Notes: a model not told the origin generated them from the letters alone. A stretch of 64,000 bases of DNA from Camellia lanceoleosa (GCA_025200525.1 CM045762.1:868001-932000); one strand, 5' to 3'; shown: positions 1-11,713, counted from the first letter of the stretch. A program made the numbers and translations.

Positions 1-1726
1 ACAAAGCATGCAAATGGCCTAGGCTTAAAGCAAGTCAATAGGGCATTAAACCACACTTAGCACAATCATACATGGCAATATTCAAGCACTTAAAGACAAA
101 GTTTTAACACATAAAACTAAGCCTAAATGACCACCTAGATGGCATCTAGGAAGCATGGAATCCAAGGCATGCAATAAGGCCTAAACATAGAGCACTTAAC
201 ACAAGCTCTCAAAGCATTAACAAGGCCACTAAGGCAATCAAACAAGCATGTATGAAGGACTGAAATGGCATGCTAGATGGTCCCAATCATCAAAAATAAA
301 GCTAGAATAGCATACCACATGTTCATGCTTTTGAGGCCAACAAGCCAAATACAAAGAAGTCACCAAATACATGCCAAGATCGGCCAAAATAGCTATGGAC
401 AGAGCTGAATCATGGAAAAATAAGCTCACAAGCTTCACAAATCTAAGCTTAAAACATGCTAGAAAATAGGGCAAACAACCTAGACATGTTAAGGCATAAA
501 AGGGCATTACAAGGCAACTATACTAAGCATGTATAGGAGACCAAAACCGACTTGAAAACATGTTATATCATAGTAATATAAGCATAGAAAACAAGTCAAA
601 CAAGCTCAACACACACTCAAGCATAGAGCTCCTTAAGGAAGCAAAATTTGTCCTTTTCAAGGACATCAAGGAGAGGGGGTGGCCCTCTCCTTCTTGAGAC
701 TTCAAGGCATGCTCTTCACCACTGAAATCCCTCAAGATTTCAGTGGTGAAGAGATCCTAAGACCAAAGTCTCGGATCTCTCACAAAATGGCACAAAAGGT
801 GGCCTTTTCAAGGCCTAAAGGTGGTCAAAGTTCCTCAAACCACAAAACACTCTTAATATACAATAAAGAGGGTCAAAATTCAGAACTTTTATGTGCCAAA
901 CACTAAGCTCAAAAACAGTTCTAAATTAGGTAGAAATGAGTTGCAAAAATGGGGAAAAAAGTGCAAGTTTCTCACCCTTGATGACTACCTTCACAAGAGT
1001 TGTTGGTGATGCTTCCTTGAGCTCAAATCCAGTCAAGAACCTCCAAGAACAGCCTCTGGAACCTCAGTTGCAAGGAGAGGGTGAAACACTAGGTGTCTTA
1101 GTACAATAGTGTGAACTAAACACCTAGTGTACTAAGAGAAAAAGAGAGATATGATATATGTATCTAACTTAACCCTAAAAACCAGAGCTCCAGCTCTCTA
1201 ACAATGTCTAATGCTCTGAAAAATGCTAACCCTAAGTCAAGAGGGAGAGCTTTCCTCTTATAGAACTTGTAATGACTTACAAGCTAAGCAAGCAAGACTC
1301 ATCCCCTCCATACACGTGTATGGAGGGGAAGCAAATGCTCAAAAGCTGTCTGAAAATATCTCAGAAAGCAAGTGCACAGTGGTCGGCTGGGCAAATTGGT
1401 CATTTCGCCCAAAATAGTGCCGACCGGCACAAAATAGTGCCGACCGGCACACTATAGTGCCGGTGACAACTACAGCCGGCCGGTGGCCTCTAGCCACAGC
1501 CGGTGGTGTGTAGGGATGCCTCACAAAGCATTCCCTGCCCTTCCAAGGCAAAACACAAGTGTTTGGTGCAAAACCAAACACAAACGGTCAAGTTCGGAGG
1601 TCCTGAGGCGGGGCGCGCGTAGCCGAGAACTCCGGGAACTCCAAACGAACACAAACATGGATAATCACCGAGTGTTCCAACGGTGACGTCCAAGTCTTGA
1701 GGACGGTCAAAAATGGGGTGTCTACA
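1..1726 (-). mobile_element. Tat-type LTR fragment (minus strand, runs off the left edge)
   Basis: Read on the minus strand this begins at 1726 with TGTAGACACCCCATTTTTGA, nearly the same start as the LTRs at 14297, 37245 and 49024, and continues with the same order of features: a GCCGAC-rich block, a TATA-like CTATAAG near 1256-1262, and a CTCTCCCTC stretch. It is therefore the 5' part of an LTR of the same Tat-like family, inserted in reverse into the 5' LTR of element A. The other side of the insertion lies beyond the window. Small reading frames here (for example 238-507 minus, 679-906 plus) match nothing known and I do not consider them genes. Confidence 0.8.
1408..1504 (-). promoter_or_regulatory. 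GCCGAC/GCCGG repeat block in LTR U3
   Basis: Two adjacent copies of GTGCCGACCGGCAC (a near palindrome) are separated by AAAATA, followed by further GCCGG copies. In the LTR's own orientation the block lies upstream of the TATA-like element. GCCGAC is the core of the plant CRT/DRE element bound by DREB/CBF factors; that it acts as one here is inference. Equivalent blocks occur in the LTRs at 14494, 37985 and 49768. Confidence 0.45.
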
Positions 1727-1808
1727 CTGCGCCATTTAATTTTCCATGATTAGAATAAGGTAGTGAGTTACGATTCCAGCCTTAAGCCCTTGGGGTTGGG
1801 TCATGACA
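1727..1808 (+). mobile_element. 3' tip of the 5' LTR of element A
   Basis: These 82 bases closely match the last 82 bases of the full LTR at 5371-7555 (shared CTGCGCCATTTAAT, AGAATAAGGTAGTGA and the terminal GGGTCATGACA). The rest of this LTR was displaced by the reverse-oriented Tat LTR ending at 1726. It is directly followed by a primer-binding site. Confidence 0.85.
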
Positions 1809-1812
1809 AAGG

Positions 1813-1824
1813 TGGTATTAGAGC
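1813..1824 (+). other. Primer-binding site of element A (tRNA-Met type)
   Basis: TGGTATTAGAGC four bases after the LTR end. The intact copy at 7559 reads TGGTATCAGAGC, the classical PBS complementary to the 3' end of initiator tRNA-Met in chromoviruses; here one C has become T. Confidence 0.8.
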
Positions 1825-2028
1825 AATGGTTCGTTTAAAAAAAAATAAATAAATAAATAAACCTATTTAATTTGATCAAAAAGATCAAAAAATTATAAAT
1901 AGAACTATAAATAAAACCATATAGTTACATACATATAATAAAATAAAATGCTACATAATAAAATAAATATTTACCTACGACGTTAATCCTTTTATGTAAA
2001 ATCTCATGTTTATTCTGGTGATGTAGAA

Positions 2029-2618
2029 ATGTCCGATATTAACCTTGATGAGGCATTTTGGGATGAGCTTGGGGCCATTAATTTGGATGATATTTTAGCA
2101 GAGCATCCTGCCTCCACCTCACCTGAAGGATGGGGACATTCAGAGGATATAATTAGAAGACCGCATCCAGGCCTTGCCGAATTGATAGGTCGGCCAATCT
2201 ATATATAGACTGAAGGCAGAGTCGTGTGCATACGCGCAGACGCTCTCTCGAACCTACTCGTGTCCTCAACATTGCTCCGGGATATGATCGCCCGCACTAC
2301 ATCATAGGCCCTTTACCCCCAGATTTTGTGGCAAGAAAGTGAAACGTGTACCTTGAGGACTATATTTTTACCACTATTCCTAACCCGCTGGAGATTATTA
2401 ATATTCAAAATGTTGACTTTAATAATGACTTGTCATATATCGAGACACCTGGCTGGATTATTGATCGAGCATTTTTGGGATACATGCAATTCGTCCCCAT
2501 TTTCACAGTCCAGGCAGCGTGGATGTATTTCGGTGTGGTCCGATTAGGATGGGAATTTGAGCTTTTTATGCAACACTACTTCCCATGGTTGTTTGGGCCA
2601 TTTGACCCACCACTCTAG
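2029..2618 (+). pseudogene. Unrecognised open region upstream of gag in element A
   Basis: An ATG at 2029 opens a frame starting MSDINLDEAFWDELG. After internal stops (near 2207 and 2331) and at least one frame change, coding-looking sequence continues to a TAG at 2616-2618, with an aromatic-rich end (WMYFGVV, YFPWLFGPFDPPL). Stretches on either side of the stops read like one protein of roughly 190 residues. I do not recognise it. It lies between the PBS and gag, where Tekay-type chromoviruses normally carry only a leader. It could be an extra element ORF or captured sequence; no function can be assigned. Confidence 0.4.
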
Positions 2619-2823
2619 ATTTGGTATAAGAAAGCCCTTTTTGTGCGCTAACCATGATGTACTCTAATCCCTGTTTTTGTTTTTTTGTTTTTGTTGTACC
2701 ACAGGGATGAGACACTAACATATTTTGACTTTTGAAACAAAGATGTAATATTATTTGTAAAAATAGTAAAGTTGGTATTATATATATATATTGCGCTATA
2801 CATGCTTATAGATATGTTGCGTT

Positions 2824-3543
2824 ATGGATGTAATGTCTCGTTTATTACCTTGTAGAATGGCCAATAATGGTAGCGGAAGCGAGTCAATAGTTAGTGGCAC
2901 TGAATCAATGAAAAGAATCATGGAAAGAGCGGTTACTAGCTTTTTGCAAGCCTTGCAGACTAACATCAACAATGGGATGCCGGAACGGCGAGAAGAGCCG
3001 GTTACCATAAAACAGTTCCAAGATCTGAAACCCACCACATTTACCGGCGGTCCAGACCCAATGGTACCAAACGCTTGGGTCAAAGACATAGAAAAGATTT
3101 TTCATACTTTACCCTGCACCGAAAGACAGAAGGTAACTTTTGTCACTTTCACTTTCAAAGATAATGCGCAGGAATGATGGCTTCTCACCCTAGAGAAAGA
3201 AGAAATTGTGACTTGGGTAGGATTCTTGGAAGTATTTTATGCAAAATACTTTTCAGATTCATTGCAGGAACAAAATGCGTCAGAATTCATACATCTAAAG
3301 CAAGGAACCATGACGGTGGCCGAATACGAGAGCAAGTTCACACAACTCGCTCAGTTTGCAACATATGTCATCCCCACCGAAGCTCGAAAGACAAGAAAAT
3401 TTGAAACAGGATTGGATGTTGAAATCAAAGATAGGCTTGAGGTTTTAAAATTGCCAACCTATGCAGAAGTGATACGCTGAGCATACATTGTAGAAAATGG
3501 GATTAAAGCCTCGTGTTCCAGGGAACCAAGCCAAAAGAAGTGA
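2824..3543 (+). pseudogene. gag: Element A gag (capsid region), degenerate
   Basis: A Ty3/gypsy retrotransposon gag domain: FTGGPDPMVPNAWVKDIEKI, then KVTFVTFTFKDNAQE, the FYAKYFSDSLQ segment, and GTMTVAEYESKFTQLAQFA are the hallmark blocks of the family. In-frame TGA codons at about 3175 and 3478 and a TGA at 3541 interrupt it. The first sits where family members have tryptophan (TGG) and the second where arginine (CGA) is expected. Gag would form the virus-like particle in the cytoplasm. Sequence continues into the zinc-knuckle segment. Confidence 0.85.
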
Positions 3544-3591
3544 TTTTGGAAAAATGACAACAGAAGATCCGGTGTTGCGCCTCCCCAAAAG

Positions 3592-4311
3592 GTGAATACG
3601 GGCACAACCAGTTCAGGCAATCAAGGTCCTACCAACCCCCGAGGTGGCACTATTCCAACTTGTCCTACTTGTGGAAAAGCTCATTGGGGACAATGCTATC
3701 GAGACACGAGAGCATGCTTTAAATGCGGTCAAGTTGGCCACTTGTTGAGGAATTGTTCAAAGCTGACCAATCCTATAGCTAACCCTTCTGGCCCAATCAG
3801 GAAACCCGCAGGACCTGGAGAAGAGAGGAAGGACCAAAAACGCCGAGGAAAGGCTTTCACCTTGGTACCTGGAAAACCAGAAGTTACTGAAAATGTTGTG
3901 TCAGGTATACTTTCTGTCTATGGTCATTTAGCTCATGTCCTCATTGACTCTGGGTCAACTCATTCTTTTATTGCACCACACTTTGCTTCTAAGTTGACAT
4001 CAACACCTGAACCATTAGAATATATATTGTCTATGTCTTTTCCTTCTGGTAAGTCTGCCTATAGTACTGATGTGTACAGATCATGTACTATATCCTTAAA
4101 AGCCAAAACCTTATATGTAGACTTGATTCCCCTCCACATTGGGAACTTTGATGTGATCTTAGGTATGTATTGGCTGGCTACCAACCAAGCCTCTATTGAT
4201 TGTAAAGCTAAAAAGGTCTCCCTCAGGTTAGCAAACCAACTCGAGCTTGTCTTTGATGGGACTGGAGTTTTCAACCCTCTCTGTATTATATCCTCCATGA
4301 TAGCCCAATGA
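3592..4311 (+). pseudogene. Element A nucleocapsid zinc knuckle and aspartic protease
   Basis: The 239-codon open segment has a CCHC knuckle CFKCGQVGHLLRNC near residues 42-55 for RNA binding, then a retropepsin-like protease with the catalytic DSGSTHSF (residues about 118-125) and the downstream hydrophobic FDVILGMYWLA flap/dimer region. This is the usual gag-NC-PR order of chromoviruses. It ends at a TGA at 4309-4311 before the RT domain, so the polyprotein is no longer continuous. Confidence 0.88.
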
Positions 4312-4347
4312 CTCCTAAGAAAGGGTTGTTGTAGTTATATTTTTTAT

Positions 4348-4690
4348 GTGATCAATACACAAAAAGAGGCTTCCACCATTGATGTAATCCCCGTAGTACG
4401 AGAGTTCCCGAATGTTTTTCCTAAAGATCTACCTGGTACCCCAGTTGACTGGGAAATCAAATTCACTATTGACACTCAATCTGGTACCCAACCAATATCA
4501 AAAGCCCCTTATCGCATGTCAATGAAGGAATTAAAAGAACTGAAGACTCAACTCTAGGAACTTCTGGACAAAGGTTTCATTTAACCTAGTACCTCACCCT
4601 GTGGAGCTCCAGTATTGTTCGTGAAGAAAAATAATGGCATGATGAGGTTATGCATCGATTATCGAGAGCTGAACAATAACAATAACTATC
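4348..4690 (+). pseudogene. Element A reverse transcriptase N-terminal stub
   Basis: Shows the start of a gypsy [53 protein letters not shown] and RELN. In-frame stops at 4555 (TAG for expected CAG) and 4582 (TAA). The domain ends abruptly after RELNNNN; the palm, YxDD box, RNase H and integrase core are gone, and the next codons belong to the integrase C-terminal region. Compared with element B this is an internal deletion of more than 2 kb. Confidence 0.85.
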
Positions 4691-5327
4691 AAGCAAGCAT
4701 CGGAATGGCATCGTACGAAACTTTGTATGGAAAGAGATGTCGATCACCTCTATGCTGGACAGAAGTCGAGGACAGGAAACTATTAGGCCCTGAGATCGTG
4801 CAAATCACAAGTGATAAAATCTAACTTGTCCAGCAGCGAATTTGCACTGCCAAGAGCCGCCAAAAAAGTTATGCAGATACACGGAGATGGGAATTGGAAT
4901 TTCAAGTAGGGGATCATGTGTTCCTTAAGATTTCACCAACAAGAGGAGTTATCCGATTTGGAAAGTGAGAAAAGTTAAACTCATGTTACATTGGGCCATT
5001 TGAGATACTAAAAACGATTGTTCTTGTAGCATATCGCCTTGCACTACCACTTGAACTATCCAATGTCCACAATGTGTTTCATGTTTCAATGCTTCGATGG
5101 TATCTTCGAGATCCAAAACATGTTGATTATGAGGACGTAGAAGTTCAAGAGGATCTCTCTTATGAAGAGCAACCAGTGCAGATTCTCGATTGTCGTGATC
5201 AAGTTCTTCGAAACAAGACCATATCGTTGGTAAAAGTCTTATGGCGAAATCATCGTATCAAAGGAGCTACGTGGGAAACGGAAAGTCAAATGTGAGCCAA
5301 ATACCCACACCTCTTCGAAAATTAAGG
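4691..5327 (+). pseudogene. Element A integrase C-terminal region and chromodomain
   Basis: From [17 protein letters not shown] the sequence is the integrase C-terminal part, through FLKISPTRG and the GPFEIL block, to HNVFHVSMLRWYLRDPKHV, ending in a chromodomain (about 5160-5320: EEQPVQILDC, LRNKTISLVKVLW, GATWETESQM). A TGA at 5293 replaces an expected arginine. Stops near 4822 break the frame. The chromodomain, which in this family guides integration to heterochromatin, identifies a chromovirus. The upstream catalytic core is deleted. Confidence 0.85.
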
Positions 5328-5966
5328 TACGTTAAGTTTGGGGACAAACTTCTTTTTAGGAGGGGAGAAATGTGACACCATGAACGTTTAATTAAATACC
5401 ACATAAATATTTATAGCTATATATAATTATGGTTATATGTGATAATATATTATTGAGAGGGAGTTTTTATGTGCATTAGGGCCAAGCTAGGCCAAGGTGT
5501 GGTAATGGGCCGTTCTGTGGGCCGCAGTAAAAAGAGCTGACTAAAAGGGCCTTGTAATCAGCTTGGTCCAAAAAAGGCCTTGCAGTTAGCTCAGTCACCC
5601 CAGTTGGAGTGGTAATTAGCTTGGCCGCAGTGTTTGGAACCGAGGTATTATGGCTTCTTATGGTGGACCTTGCTCTGGTTAGCACGGTCAGAGGCTACTG
5701 TAGTTAGCTCGGTCTCAACGGACAAAACCGAGGTACAAGTGAACAAGAGCCGAGCTATAAGTTGCATGTGAAGGTACTGGATTGAGTATGACAAAGAGAT
5801 ATTGTTAGCTCGGTTATATTGTCATTTCACCGAGGTAAAACCATCTCACTTAGTTTAAGCAGTAAGGGGGGTGTTGAAGGATAAGGATTATCTTTCAGGA
5901 GTGTGATTCCTAGAAGGACTCTACATGGAGGAATAAGAGTCCTACTAAGATTGTGCCACACGGAAC

Positions 5967-5974
5967 CTATAAAA
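5967..5974 (+). promoter_or_regulatory. TATA box of LTR1
   Basis: CTATAAAA about 600 bases into the LTR, the expected position for the U3/R promoter of an LTR retrotransposon. Judged by sequence only. Confidence 0.6.
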
Positions 5975-6300
5975 GCTCATAACAGAACCTATGGAAGAGG
6001 TAACACAACTTTGATTCTCAAATACATAGAGCTTTTGTCTGTTTGTCTATTTTGCTGACTTAGGCATCATAGAGGTATCCGATAAACACCCGTCGACTAG
6101 CTCACGTTTGTGTTTTCAGGGAGTCAAACGACGATGTTTGGAGGAGTGCAGACTTGGTCAACAGGATCATACGAGAACATTATTTTGTGCTCGTACAATT
6201 ATCAAAAATAAATAAATAAATAAATAAATAAATAAATAGGTTAAACAAACAAATATAATAAATGTAATAAAAATAAATAAATATAAAAGTGATAACAGAC

Positions 6301-6366
<66 letters not shown>
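6301..6366 (+). repeat. (TAA)22 microsatellite
   Basis: Twenty-two uninterrupted TAA units inside LTR1, preceded at 6206-6238 by an AATA tract. The polyisoleucine reading frame on the minus strand across this tract is an artefact of the repeat. Confidence 0.97.
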
Positions 6367-7558
6367 GATATAGCAAATCTCTGAGTTAATAATAATATCT
6401 GATTATATTTGATTTCCTAACCTAAATAACAATGAGCGTGTACTGCTAGACAAATAAATCTCAGCCATTTGGGCTCTCAAGGCCTACGGGGAGTTGAGTC
6501 ATCCAAATAGGATCATTATGTCATCACCAGGCTCTGTGTATATATAAATGTGGGGTGGGGCTGTGAAGCCATTAGGACGGAGGGAAAAGAAAAAAAAAAC
6601 GAGGGAGCAGCCGTGAGAAGTTAACAAAAATAGGAAGGAAATAGTAAAACTCAATCTTAAGGTGAGTTATATTATATCTTGAGTCACCATAATATAATTT
6701 ACGTCTGTTTTGACTTACCATAATTTATTTTATACAAGTTATGTTTTATAAATTATATTAATATTTCAATTACGTGGATTAATTTATGAACTGTATTTGT
6801 TTAAAATGAAACCCATGGATATGTTTGTTTAAATTTTAGAAAGTATTTGACTATGATCTTATAAACAATTATGTTTTGTAAGTACCAACATGGGAGTCCC
6901 ACGCCTTGGGGGACTTAAATAATCATTGGCCTCTATTTGGCCACTTTGTGGTCCTCTATTTGTCATGGATCCATTGACCTTTGTTTTGACTGTCACTCCA
7001 GTGACCTATGTTCTATTCTGTTCTGTACCGTGGTTATAGTTATTTAATTACATAATTTTTGTGCTTCAGCTTCTGCTACTTTAAATCATTCGTTTATTCA
7101 AATTAAGTTCTATTTTTATTTTTGCTTAAATAACTATCCATGATTATTTTGTATTCCCTATATTCTTGGCATAATATTTCTTACTCTGCTATGTGCTTAT
7201 AGCTATTACCCTTTCAGGTGACGAGATGTAAGGGAAACCCATAACCTCACGTAGTGGAACCTGCACGAGAATTTGATGTTGAACCATTAATTTGTTTTTC
7301 TTTGCTTTTCTTTTTCTCTTTTATTTATTTTATTTTTGCTCCCTTTTGTTTTTACTCAGGGCCAGTCATTGAATAATAAAATAATAAAAGCCCTATAGAT
7401 GTATTTTCTCTGATTCTAAATTTTCCATTTAATTATTTTTATTTCATTTTGCCTTCTCCTGCGCCATTTAATTTGCTATGATTAGAATAAGGTAGTGAAC
7501 TACGATTCCAGCCCTAAGCCCCTGGGGTTAGGTCATGACAGGTTGGGTCGTGACAAAG

Positions 7559-7570
7559 TGGTATCAGAGC
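7559..7570 (+). other. Primer-binding site of element B (tRNA-Met type)
   Basis: TGGTATCAGAGC, three bases after the LTR end; exact match to the usual initiator tRNA-Met PBS of plant chromoviruses. Confidence 0.9.
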
Positions 7571-7797
7571 ACGTGTTCTATCGCACACACGAGTCCATAT
7601 GAGATATAGGATGTCCTAGAAAAGAAGTAAGGAACATTTGATTGCATGTGTGAGTGTGTGTTAATTGCTAACAATGTGAAAACTGAACCTGAACATGAAC
7701 ACATGAAATGAAAATGAAGGAACTAAGATTAATGTTTTGAATACTATGAAAAGAACTGTTTGCCTATGTTTATTATTGTCTTGTTTACCTACAGCAA

Positions 7798-8830
7798 TGG
7801 AGAATATAAGAAGTGACAGTACAGCGGAATCCTCAGAGGCTCGCATGAGCCAAATGGAACAAATGCTTGCAGCCCTAACTGAAGCAATAATACATTAGCA
7901 AAGACAACAAACCTCCGTCTCCTACGCCTCCACCGGTCCAAGTTGATTCGGATAACAATGACATTATAAATTTAAATCAGAAGTTTATGAAGATGAAACC
8001 GCTGACTTTCTTGGGTGGTATTGAACCCTTAAAGGAAGAAACCTGGTTGCTTGAAATGGAAAAACTATTTGAGGTGTTTCCTTGCTCTGAAACTCAGAAA
8101 GTTCTATTGGTCACCTATATCCCAAAAGATGAAGCTCGAAGATGGTGGTTGTTAATTCGAACTAATAATCGGAACATGATATGGGCTCAATTCAACGAGA
8201 TCCTCTTCGACAAGTATTTTCCTCAATACTTCCGGGACCGAAAGGTTTCTAAATTTCAAGAACTCAAGCAAGGCAACATGTCTGTAGTCGATTATGAGGC
8301 TAAATTTACTGAATTAGCTCGATTTGCTCCTCATGTGGTAGATATAGACTATAAGAAGGCTCAAAAACTCAAGGGAGGATTGGATTTGGATGTGTTTGAT
8401 TGAGTAGGCGTACTAAAGTTGCCTACATATGTAGAAGTATTAGACAGAGCATTGATGGTAGAGGCCATTCTAGCAACAAAGAAACAAACTAAAGCTCCAA
8501 CAACCGAATGTAGGGGGAAAAGATCGGGATTCAATTTCAAGAAGGGTTGATCATTTTCAAAGAAGCAAAACATGAGATCCTCTAGTAGCTCTAGTCAAAG
8601 TAGTGGATATATTCCAAATTGTCCTAATTGTGGAAGAAAGCATAGAGAGGTGTGTTACCATGCATCTGGTGTTTGTTATCAGTGTGGTAAAATTGACCAT
8701 ATAATGAAGGATTGTCCCCTTGGGACTGAAAATGACAATCACCAGCTAGTTCAGTTGAATCTGCCTTTGTAACGAGGTCAAATACAAGAACTAATGCCAG
8801 AAGTAATACTGGAAATGAAACTTTAAGGCA
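7798..8830 (+). pseudogene. gag: Element B gag and zinc knuckle, degenerate
   Basis: A short N-terminal segment begins at ATG 7798 and stops at 7898. The capsid domain is open from 7987: FLGGIEPLKEETWLLEMEKL, KDEARRWWLL, FDKYFPQYFRDRKVSKFQEL, MSVVDYEAKFTELARFAPHV. It breaks at a TGA at 8401 (CGA expected) and 8548. The CCHC knuckle CYQCGKIDHIMKDC lies in the 8572-8772 segment; a frameshift just after it separates it from the protease. Blocks and order match element A and other Tekay/Del-like gags. Confidence 0.87.
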
Positions 8831-8846
8831 AAGGAGAGTATTCACA

Positions 8847-9254
8847 TTGGTGTATGGAGATGTACAGAACACCGAGTCTGTGGTGTCAGGTATAATTTAC
8901 ATCTGTGCTGAAAATGCATATGTTTTCATAGATTCTGGTTCTGCACATTCGTTTGTGTCGCATGCCTTTTCTCAAAAATTGACTAGGCATTTAGAACCCA
9001 TGAATTATTTATTGTCTGTATCTACACCAGCTGGAGGTGCTATGGTATGCGCACATGTTTATCCAGTATGTGACATTGTGATTGGTGGCATGACATTATA
9101 TGTTGATTTATTACCTTTGGGAATTGATCTTTTTGACTGCATATTAGGTATTGATTGGTTGACAAAGTATTGTGCAACTATTGACTGTGTGAATAAATCT
9201 ATTGTTTTCGTCCACCGAGTGTACCTGAATTTGTATTTGTTGGGAATGGGGTAG
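8847..9254 (+). pseudogene. Element B aspartic protease
   Basis: A 135-codon segment with retropepsin features: FIDSGSAHSFVSHAFSQKL around residues 28-46 contains the catalytic DSG, and FDCILGIDWLTKYCATIDC follows at the expected distance. It would cleave the polyprotein inside the particle. It is out of frame with the knuckle upstream and ends at 9254 before the RT segment restarts at 9281. Confidence 0.87.
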
Positions 9255-9280
9255 ATTCTCCTCCGTACTTAATATCTGCC

Positions 9281-10834
9281 ATGATAGCGGCTAAATCGCT
9301 TAGGAAAGAATGTAAGGATTATCTATGTTGTGTCCTAACTGAAACTTCTGATAGTTTTAATGTGGAACCCGTTCCTGTTATTTGTGAATTTCCTGATGTG
9401 TTTCCGAATGATTTGCCTAGGGACGTGTTTGATAGGGAGATTGAATTCACTATTGATGTGATACTTGGAACACAACCAATTTCTAAAACCCCCTATAGAA
9501 TGTCAACTTCCGAACTGAAGGAATTGAAAAGCCAACTTCAAGAACTATTAGATAAGAAGTTTATCCGACCGAGCACTTCACCATAGGGTGCTCCAGTTTT
9601 GTTTGTTAAAAAGAAAGATGGATCTTTGCGGTTGTGTATTGACTATCAGGAGTTGAACAAAGTGACTATCAAAAATAAATACCCACTACCCTAAATAGAT
9701 GATATGTTTGACCAACATCAGGGAGCACAAGTGTTCTCTAAGATAGACCTCAGATCTAGGTATCACCAGCTAAAAGTTAAGGCAGTAGACATAGAGAAAA
9801 CTGCATTCAGAACTAGATATGGGCACTACGAGTTTTTAGTAATGTTGTTTGGGGTAACTAATGCACCTGCAACATTCATGGATTTAATGAATAGGGTGTT
9901 CAAAGACTTTCTTGATGAGTTTATTGTTGTGTTCATTGATGATATATTAATTTATTCTAAAAGCAGGGAAGAACATGAAAATCATCTGAGAACTATCTTA
10001 TAGATCTTGAGAGAAAAGAAATTATATGCAAAACTATCTAAATGTGAATTTTGGCTTAATAGTGTAGCATTTCTGGGACATGTGATCAACAAAGACGGCT
10101 TATCAGTGGATCCACAAAAAATTGAAGCCATTGTAGCCTGGCCAAGGCCAACTAAAGTGTCTAAAGTTAGGAGTTTTCTGGGGTTTGCAGGCTATTATCG
10201 CAGATTTGTGAAAGATTTCTCCAAGCATGCCTTGCCACTCACTCAACTAACTCAGAAAAATGTACCATTTGATTGGAATGATCAACGGGAGGTAGCATTT
10301 CAAGAACTGAAAACTAGATTGGTAACTACACCAATTCTGACATTGCCTAACGGAATCGATGGGTTTCAGATTTACAGCGATGCTTCCTACAAAGGTTTAG
10401 GATGTGTACTAATTCAACTTGGTAAGGTGATTGCTTATGCCTCTCAACAACTTCAACCATATGAAAAGAACTATCCGACACATGACCTTGAACTAGCAGC
10501 TGTGGTGTTTGCCTTGAAAATTTGGCGACACTATTTGTATGGTGTGACTTGCGAGGTGTATACTGACCATAAAAGCTTAAAATACTTCTTCACCCAAAAA
10601 GAACTGAACATGAGATAGAGATGATGGCTTGAATTGATCAAGGATTATGATTTGCAGATCTTGTATCATCCAGGGAAAGCCAATACCGTAATTGATGCTT
10701 TGAGCCAGAAATCTATTAGGAATTTGTCTTGTTTGCTCACCGGTCAGAAAGAACTGCTATATGACTTGGAAAGGGACGAGATTAAAATTGTGTTGTGTGA
10801 GCAAGATGGAGTCTTCGCTGTCATTTCCGCTTAA
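9281..10834 (+). pseudogene. Element B reverse transcriptase and RNase H
   Basis: Long gypsy pol: [49 protein letters not shown], the active-site [10 protein letters not shown] (near 9932), the thumb [15 protein letters not shown], then RNase H with [29 protein letters not shown] and [10 protein letters not shown]. It is cut by TAG at 9584 (tryptophan expected), TAA near 9692, TAG at 10001 and 10616 (CAG expected) and TAA at 10832. The active-site residues themselves are still present, so the damage is nonsense mutation, not loss of the domain. Confidence 0.92.
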
Positions 10835-10849
10835 CCTGCAATAATAGAA

Positions 10850-11702
10850 GAAATGAAAGAAAAACAACTGCAAGATGAATTTTTGAAAAAGATTGTGGAA
10901 GAAATTGACTCAAAACCGAGACCGAGGTTTGTGTTTGACAAGAATGTGTTGAAATTTCATAATAGATTTTGTGTACCGGACCATTCTGAATTGAGGAAAC
11001 GTGTACCGGATCATTCGAGTATCGGTATGGCTCCTTATGAAGCTCTGTATGGTAGGAAATGTTATTCTCCAATCTGTTGGGCCGAGGTAGGCGAAAAACC
11101 TGTTAGGACTGGAACCTGTGCAAGAAACAATAAGAAATGTGAAATTGATCCAACAAAGATTGAAAACTGTATAAAGCCACCAAAAGAGTTATGCAGATGT
11201 CCGAAGGCGAGATAGAGAATATGAAGTCGGGGATCTTGTGTTCATAAAAGTGACTCCAATGAAAGGCCAGACACAGTTTGGGGTGAAAGGCAAGTTGGGA
11301 CCAAGATATGTTGGACCATATGAAATTCTTGAGAAAATTAACCCAGTGACGTATCGGGCAGCCTTACTACCGGTTATGGAACATATGCGTAATGTCTTTC
11401 GTGTCTCAATGTTACGAGATTACTTACGGGATCCGTATCATGTTATTGAGCCGACACATGTACTTTTAAAGGATGACTATACGTATGAAAAATGGCCAAT
11501 ACAGATTGTGAACCGTCAAATTAAAAGACTAAGGAACAAGGAAATACGGTTGGTGAAAGTTGATTGGCAAAACCACGGAGGGACCTATGCAACATGGGAA
11601 CCTGAAGAAGACATGATGACGAGATACCCTAACTTGTTCCCTTTGGATTTGATATTTTATCAGAATGAAGGTAATTCGAGTTTAGAGGACCAAACTCTTT
11701 AA
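10850..11702 (+). pseudogene. Element B integrase remnant and chromodomain, core deleted
   Basis: Open sequence upstream of the integrase (QLQDEFLKKIVEEIDSKP, FCVPDHSELRKR) is joined near 11000 directly to SIGMAPYEALYGRKC, removing most of the zinc-binding domain and the whole DDE core. The near-identical words GTGTACCGGACCATTC and GTGTACCGGATCATTC lie at the left edge and the join, suggesting deletion between short direct repeats. A frameshift near 11213 leads into the C-terminal part (VFIKVTPMKG, NVFRVSMLRDYLRDPYHV) and a clear chromodomain (KWPIQIVNRQIKRLRNKEIR, ATWEPEEDMMTRYP). Confidence 0.88.
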
Positions 11703-11713
11703 GGGAGGAAGAT

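Larger units (their letters stand above)
5371..7555 (+). mobile_element. Complete LTR (LTR1), shared by element A (3') and element B (5')
   Basis: Starts TGTGACACC after a purine-rich tract (AGGAGGGGAGAAA) and ends GGGTCGTGACA, so the TG...CA ends form an imperfect inverted repeat. The last bases repeat (GGTTAGGTCATGACA then GGTTGGGTCGTGACA). Its 3' end matches the 1727-1808 fragment, so it is element A's 3' LTR. It is also directly followed by a PBS and gag, so it serves as element B's 5' LTR. It contains a TATA box, an AATA tract (6206-6238) and a long TAA microsatellite. Confidence 0.9.

Noticed and set aside
6167..6376. Minus-strand frame rich in isoleucine
   Set aside because: It is the translation of the (TAA)n microsatellite and adjoining AATA tract.
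7559..7570. TGGTATCAGAGC as part of a tRNA gene
   Set aside because: Only the 12-base primer-binding match is present; no cloverleaf around it.
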